From Volvox africanus (lineage: Eukaryota; Chlorophyta; Chlorophyceae; Chlamydomonadales; Volvocaceae), in the NCBI GenBank assembly GCA_030268105.1, contig BSDZ01000011.1, forward strand, positions 1,302,001 through 1,366,000: DNA of 64,000 nucleotides. The letters are read 5' to 3'. The first letter of the stretch is position 1. Every line of letters begins with the position of its first letter. A program made the position numbers and the translations under genes. Shown piece by piece: positions 60,721 through 64,000 of this stretch. The notes below the pieces were generated by a model. The model saw only the letters and a list, made by a program, of their open reading frames with translations, did not search any database and was not told the DNA's origin.

Positions 60721-60723
60721 CTA
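60682..60723 (-). promoter_or_regulatory. Candidate gag/pol stop-readthrough element of A3
   Basis: On minus: UAG 60723-60721, 7-nt spacer 60720-60714, CCCGGG 60713-60708, 20-nt loop, CCCGGG 60687-60682. Lies between the zinc knuckle region and pol, in one frame with both. Confidence 0.6.
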
Positions 60724-61746
60724 TTTCGGCTGAGGTACAAACGGCGGCACTAACGGGCAATCCTTCGTAGGATGACTCTCCGCGCACCGTAGACAAACAT
60801 TGGCCGCTTTCCGACGTTCGAACTCGGAATGATTGCAATTCCATTTGGGCATAAACGAGTCATCCGTGCGAGTCCGCTTCGCATTGGGGTCAGAGCGCTG
60901 TGCGGCTGCCGACGACGGCGCACCACCACGCTTCCTGCTCTTAGCCGGGTCCGAGCTCGGACCAGCTCCTCCTGACCCGCGGACACCCGAGCTAGCGCCC
61001 CCGCGCGCCTGGCGTTGCCGGTTGCTGCGTCACGTCGCGGCAGTAGGCGTGGGACGGGTCGCTCCGAGTTCCTGGTCGAGTGCTACGGCTTCCCCAAGTG
61101 GATCCTGCACTTGCACGGCATTTGCACGAGGGACAGACTTGACTTCTTCCTCACCGGCAAGGAGTCGTATCTCCGTACCCTTAGCAAAAGTGACCAAGGC
61201 ATCATACGACTTGATCGGCACCCCAGCCAAGTCAGTAGCGCACCATTTAGCCAAAAGTTTCGTCAGGCCTCGCTTAAACCAAAAGACACGCTCGGTTTCA
61301 GTGAGATCAGCAATGGGGGTCACTAGTGCTTCGAAGCGCGACTGGTACGCAGGTACATTTTCACCCCGACGCATGTGGTAGCTACCGGCTGCCAAAACCT
61401 TACGAGCCTCCACATCACGTGCTTGAACCTCAGTAGCGAACCGTGCGAGCAAAGCGGCAATCATCTCGTCAAAAGTATAGTCGCCCCGGGCGGTGGTCCA
61501 TTCGCGATACCAGTCCTTCGCTGAGCCCTCGAGGGTGTTACCAACGAAGAGACACCTGATACCATCATTATCACCACCATGAACAGCCTGGAGATACTTT
61601 TTAGCGTCACGCACGTGCGCACGAGTTGCATCGGCTATGCTATGTCCTGCTGTCTTTTCAGTTAGCGAGATATTGAGCCTAGGAACGGGAATTGACAATC
61701 TCATCACCTCAGGGATGTCATCATGCCCTCGAGCTTGAGGTAATGG
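60724..61746 (-). CDS. A3 gag, N-terminally deleted, with in-frame TGA
   Basis: Begins within gag (LPLPQARGHDDIPEV); about 68 N-terminal codons are lost at the junction with the LTR fragment. The frame stops at TGA 61032-61030 and continues in the same frame for 103 codons, through a basic linker and zinc knuckle CLRCAESHPTKDC, to the UAG at 60723. Confidence 0.82.
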
Positions 61747-61853
61747 CAAGTTCATTCATATGCATTGATCGTTCATGCGTTCATCAAGATAGCATTTCGC
61801 CTCGTAGGGTTGCATCGACCTACGCATTGGCGGAAACGAACCGTAGCACAACA
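61747..61853 (-). repeat. Truncated 5' LTR of A3 (107 bp)
   Basis: Only the outer 107 bp of the LTR remains. The rest of the LTR, the primer site, the leader and the gag start are missing; the junction is at 61746/61747. Confidence 0.88.
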
Positions 61854-61858
61854 GATGG

Positions 61859-64000
61859 ACCCGCGGAAGGTCGCCGTGGTTCGTGATTGGCCCGCGCCTC
61901 AGAACCTCACGGAGCTGCGTAAGTTCCTTGGCTTGACCAATTATTTCCGAAAGTTCATTGAAAAATATTCGAATCATTGCGGCCTCGCTTACTAACTTAA
62001 CTCGCAAAGGTGTTTTCGTTTCACTCGTGTCGTGGACGTCGCAATGCCAGCGGGCATTCGAAGAGCTCAAGGGAACCGTTGCCGAAGATGTCACCCTTGC
62101 ATTCCCTGCTTACTCGTTGCCGTTTCGTGTTGAGGTGGTGTCTGATGCCTCAGTATTTGGAAGCGGCGCTGTATTGTTACAGGAAGGGCGACCGATCGCC
62201 TTCACGAGTAAGAAGTTTTCTGGTGCGGAGATTCGCTACACCACCGGGGAACAGGAGCTTCTGGCAGTGCTGCATGCTTTAAAGGAATGGCGCTGTTACC
62301 TCGAGGGACGCCCGTTTACTTTAAAGACTGACCATAAGCCCCTAACGTTTTTGCAAAGCGTTCCAACGTTGAACCGCCGTCAGGCTAGGTGGATGGAATA
62401 CCTAGCTAGATTCGACTGCACCCGGGAGTATATTTCTGGTAAATTGAATATTGCCGATGCTCTCAGTCGACATCCGTCACTACACGCTGCAATTTTGGCA
62501 GCGCCCGTCGTGCGACCGGATAACAAGGAGGTGCCGATCGTGACGGACCTCGCGGAGCGGTTGAAGGTTGCCTACAACGCAGATGCCTGGTTCTCGGAGC
62601 CGGCTAATGTAGAAAACCTTCGCAAGCAGAATGGCCTTTGGCTACGGACGGAGGGTGCAGCTACGCAAATCGTCGTTCCGAACGACGACGCGCTACGCTA
62701 CGACATCCTTGCGCGGTTCCACGAGGACCCGTTAGCAGGACACCCTGGTAGCAAGCGGTTGGTCGAGTTGGTGCAACGTTCCTTTTGGTGGCCTTGTTTG
62801 GCTAACGATGCGGCGAACTTCGTACAGACATGCAGTCTGTGCCAGCGCAATAAGGCTTTGTCCGGTAAGGGTCATGGGTTGTTGCAACCGTTGCCTGTCC
62901 CGGATGCGCCTTGGGAAAGTGTTTCCATGGACTTCGTAGTCGCGCTGCCCAAAACTGAGGGGGGGATATGATGCGGTGTTCGTAATGGTCGATCACCTGA
63001 CTAAGATGGTCCACCTAGCACCATGCACATCATCCTGCACGGCTGAACAAACCGCACGCTTGCTTTTCGACAATGTGGTTCGGTTACACGGGGTTCCCAA
63101 AAATGTGATCTCGGACCACGGTGGGCAGTTCACGTCTAAGTTTTGGGAAGCACTCTGCAAGCTAGTTGGCATGCGCGTCAACCTGAGCACGGCGTATCAC
63201 CCGCAGACTGATGGTCAAACCGAACGCACAAACCGCACGTTGGGTGATATGTTGCGCAATTATGCTGGTCGCACACCACTTGTTTGGGATACGTATTTGA
63301 CTGCGGCAGAATTCGCGCTTAACAATGCTGTTAACCGCTCTACAGGCAAAAGTCCGTTCTTTCTTAACTATGGGTTTCATCCCGCGCTACCCGTGTGGCG
63401 TGAGTTGGAAGTGAACGTGCCTGCTGCTAAACGTTTTGCCAAGTCTTTAATGTCCTGAATCACAGACGCGAAGTCGTGTTTGGATGCGGTGCAGCAACGA
63501 ACGACGGAATATTACAACAAATCCAAGCAGGATGTGACGTTTTCGGAAGGGCAACTCGTGTTGCTAAGCACCAAGAACTTGCGTTCCTTGGCCGACGGAT
63601 CCCGAAAACTCTTACCCCGCTGGATTGGTCCGTATCCTGTCGTGCACATGGTTGGGAATGTGGCTGTGGAGCTTGCATTGCCCGCTGATATGACCATTCA
63701 CCCCACGTTTCACGTATCGCTTGTCCGTCCTTATCATGGTACGGAACCCGTCCCTGAGCCTGCTAACGCCCCTGCAGCGATCGAACCAGTTCCCGAGACC
63801 TGGATCGCTGGTAAACAGAAGTTTTACGATGTGGAGCGGGTGTTAGATTATCGTGCGCGTCGTGTGGGCCGACACCAACGTAAGCGGACAGTACATGAGT
63901 ACTTGGTCAAGTGGACAGGGTATACCAGCGAGCAGAACTCATGAGAACCGGCACGCAACTTCTCTCAGGACATGAAGCCCCTGCTCGAAGAAGCCCGCAA
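61859..64000 (+). pseudogene. A1 pol, second part (RT end, RNase H, integrase, chromodomain; runs off window)
   Basis: Resumes directly after A3 ([19 protein letters not shown]). Encodes the RT end, RNase H ([27 protein letters not shown]), integrase and most of the chromodomain. Defects relative to the other copies: one inserted base near 61971, an extra G in the run 62959-62965 (seven versus six), TGA at 63456-63458 replacing Arg in MSRITDAK, and TGA at 63942-63944 replacing Trp in NSWEPARN. Confidence 0.88.

Larger units (their letters stand above)
56209..61853 (-). mobile_element. Ty3/gypsy LTR retrotransposon A3, nested in A1 RT
   Basis: 3' LTR 56209-56932, polypurine tract 56933-56947, pol 56992-60720, gag 60724-61746, truncated 5' LTR 61747-61853. 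Target duplications GATGG at 56204-56208 and 61854-61858. Despite two internal deletions its gag-pol frame is unbroken apart from one TGA and one TAG, so it is the best-preserved member here. Confidence 0.93.
36951..64000 (+). mobile_element. Ty3/gypsy chromodomain LTR retrotransposon A1 (outermost, runs off window)
   Basis: The outermost element of the nest. Its own sequence is 36951-39195 (5' LTR, primer site, gag), 54027-56208 (zinc knuckle, UAG, protease, reverse transcriptase) and 61859-64000 (end of reverse transcriptase, RNase H, integrase, start of chromodomain). Element B (39196-54021) and element A3 (56209-61853) interrupt it; removing them with one copy of each target duplication rejoins gag and reverse transcriptase. 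The order protease, RT, RNase H, integrase defines Ty3/gypsy, and the chromodomain defines chromoviruses. A1 carries several indels and nonsense changes, consistent with being the oldest member. The 3' LTR should lie just beyond 64000. Confidence 0.92.

Noticed and set aside
36951..64000. Possible virus-derived locus
   Set aside because: No envelope-like gene, and the chromodomain pol, LTRs and 5-bp target duplications fit ordinary plant/algal Ty3/gypsy retrotransposons.
1..64000. CRISPR arrays, rRNA or tRNA genes
   Set aside because: No regularly spaced repeats, rRNA-like blocks or cloverleaf with B-box sequence were recognised by eye.

Overview
This window looks like nuclear DNA of a flagellated chlamydomonadalean (volvocine-type) green alga. 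The genes are GC-rich and intron-dense with GT-AG introns (plus one GC-AG intron). They include a ciliary coiled-coil protein (CFAP58), an AtpI/CGL160-like thylakoid protein, a helical-repeat protein with a C-terminal RAP domain, a pheophorbide-a-oxygenase-type Rieske enzyme and a kynurenine-monooxygenase-like flavoprotein. Intergenic DNA is AT-richer. No tRNA, rRNA or CRISPR was seen.

Left half, genic. 88-5023 (-): CFAP58, 784 residues in seven exons, with the C-terminus beyond the window. 5437-8138 (+): AtpI/CGL160-like four-helix membrane protein, head to head with CFAP58. 8139-12489: no supported gene. 12490-14039 (+): protein-kinase N-lobe gene that is frameshifted and lacks its C-lobe. 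16618-18960 (-): low-complexity 780-residue protein. 19417-24796 (+): repeat/RAP protein, divergent from the 780-residue gene. 26645-30565 (-): PAO-type Rieske oxygenase. 32969-36414 (+): FAD monooxygenase with one probable 1-base frameshift.

Right half, 36951-64000: one nest of Ty3/gypsy-type chromodomain LTR retrotransposons. The outermost element A1 (+) starts at 36951 and runs past the window end. Element B (-, 39196-54021) sits in the A1 gag with CCAGG target duplications. Inside B are a solo A-type LTR (43176-43999, CTTGG duplications) and element A2 (-, 46856-53427, in the 5' LTR of B, CCGTG duplications). Element A3 (-, 56209-61853, GATGG duplications) sits in the A1 reverse transcriptase. 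Removing the inserts rejoins the interrupted sequences.

Three observations stand out. (1) gag and pol lie in one frame separated by a UAG. After the UAG come a 7-nt spacer and two CCCGGG blocks 20 nt apart, which can pair. The spacing is identical in the diverged A and B families, suggesting a stop-readthrough element. (2) Element B keeps a single frame of about 1,766 codons broken only by that UAG and six TGA codons, with no net frameshift. (3) A 1.9-kb tract spanning the A2 3' LTR and neighbouring B sequence is duplicated at the other end of A2, replacing its gag and leader. This looks like ectopic gene conversion.
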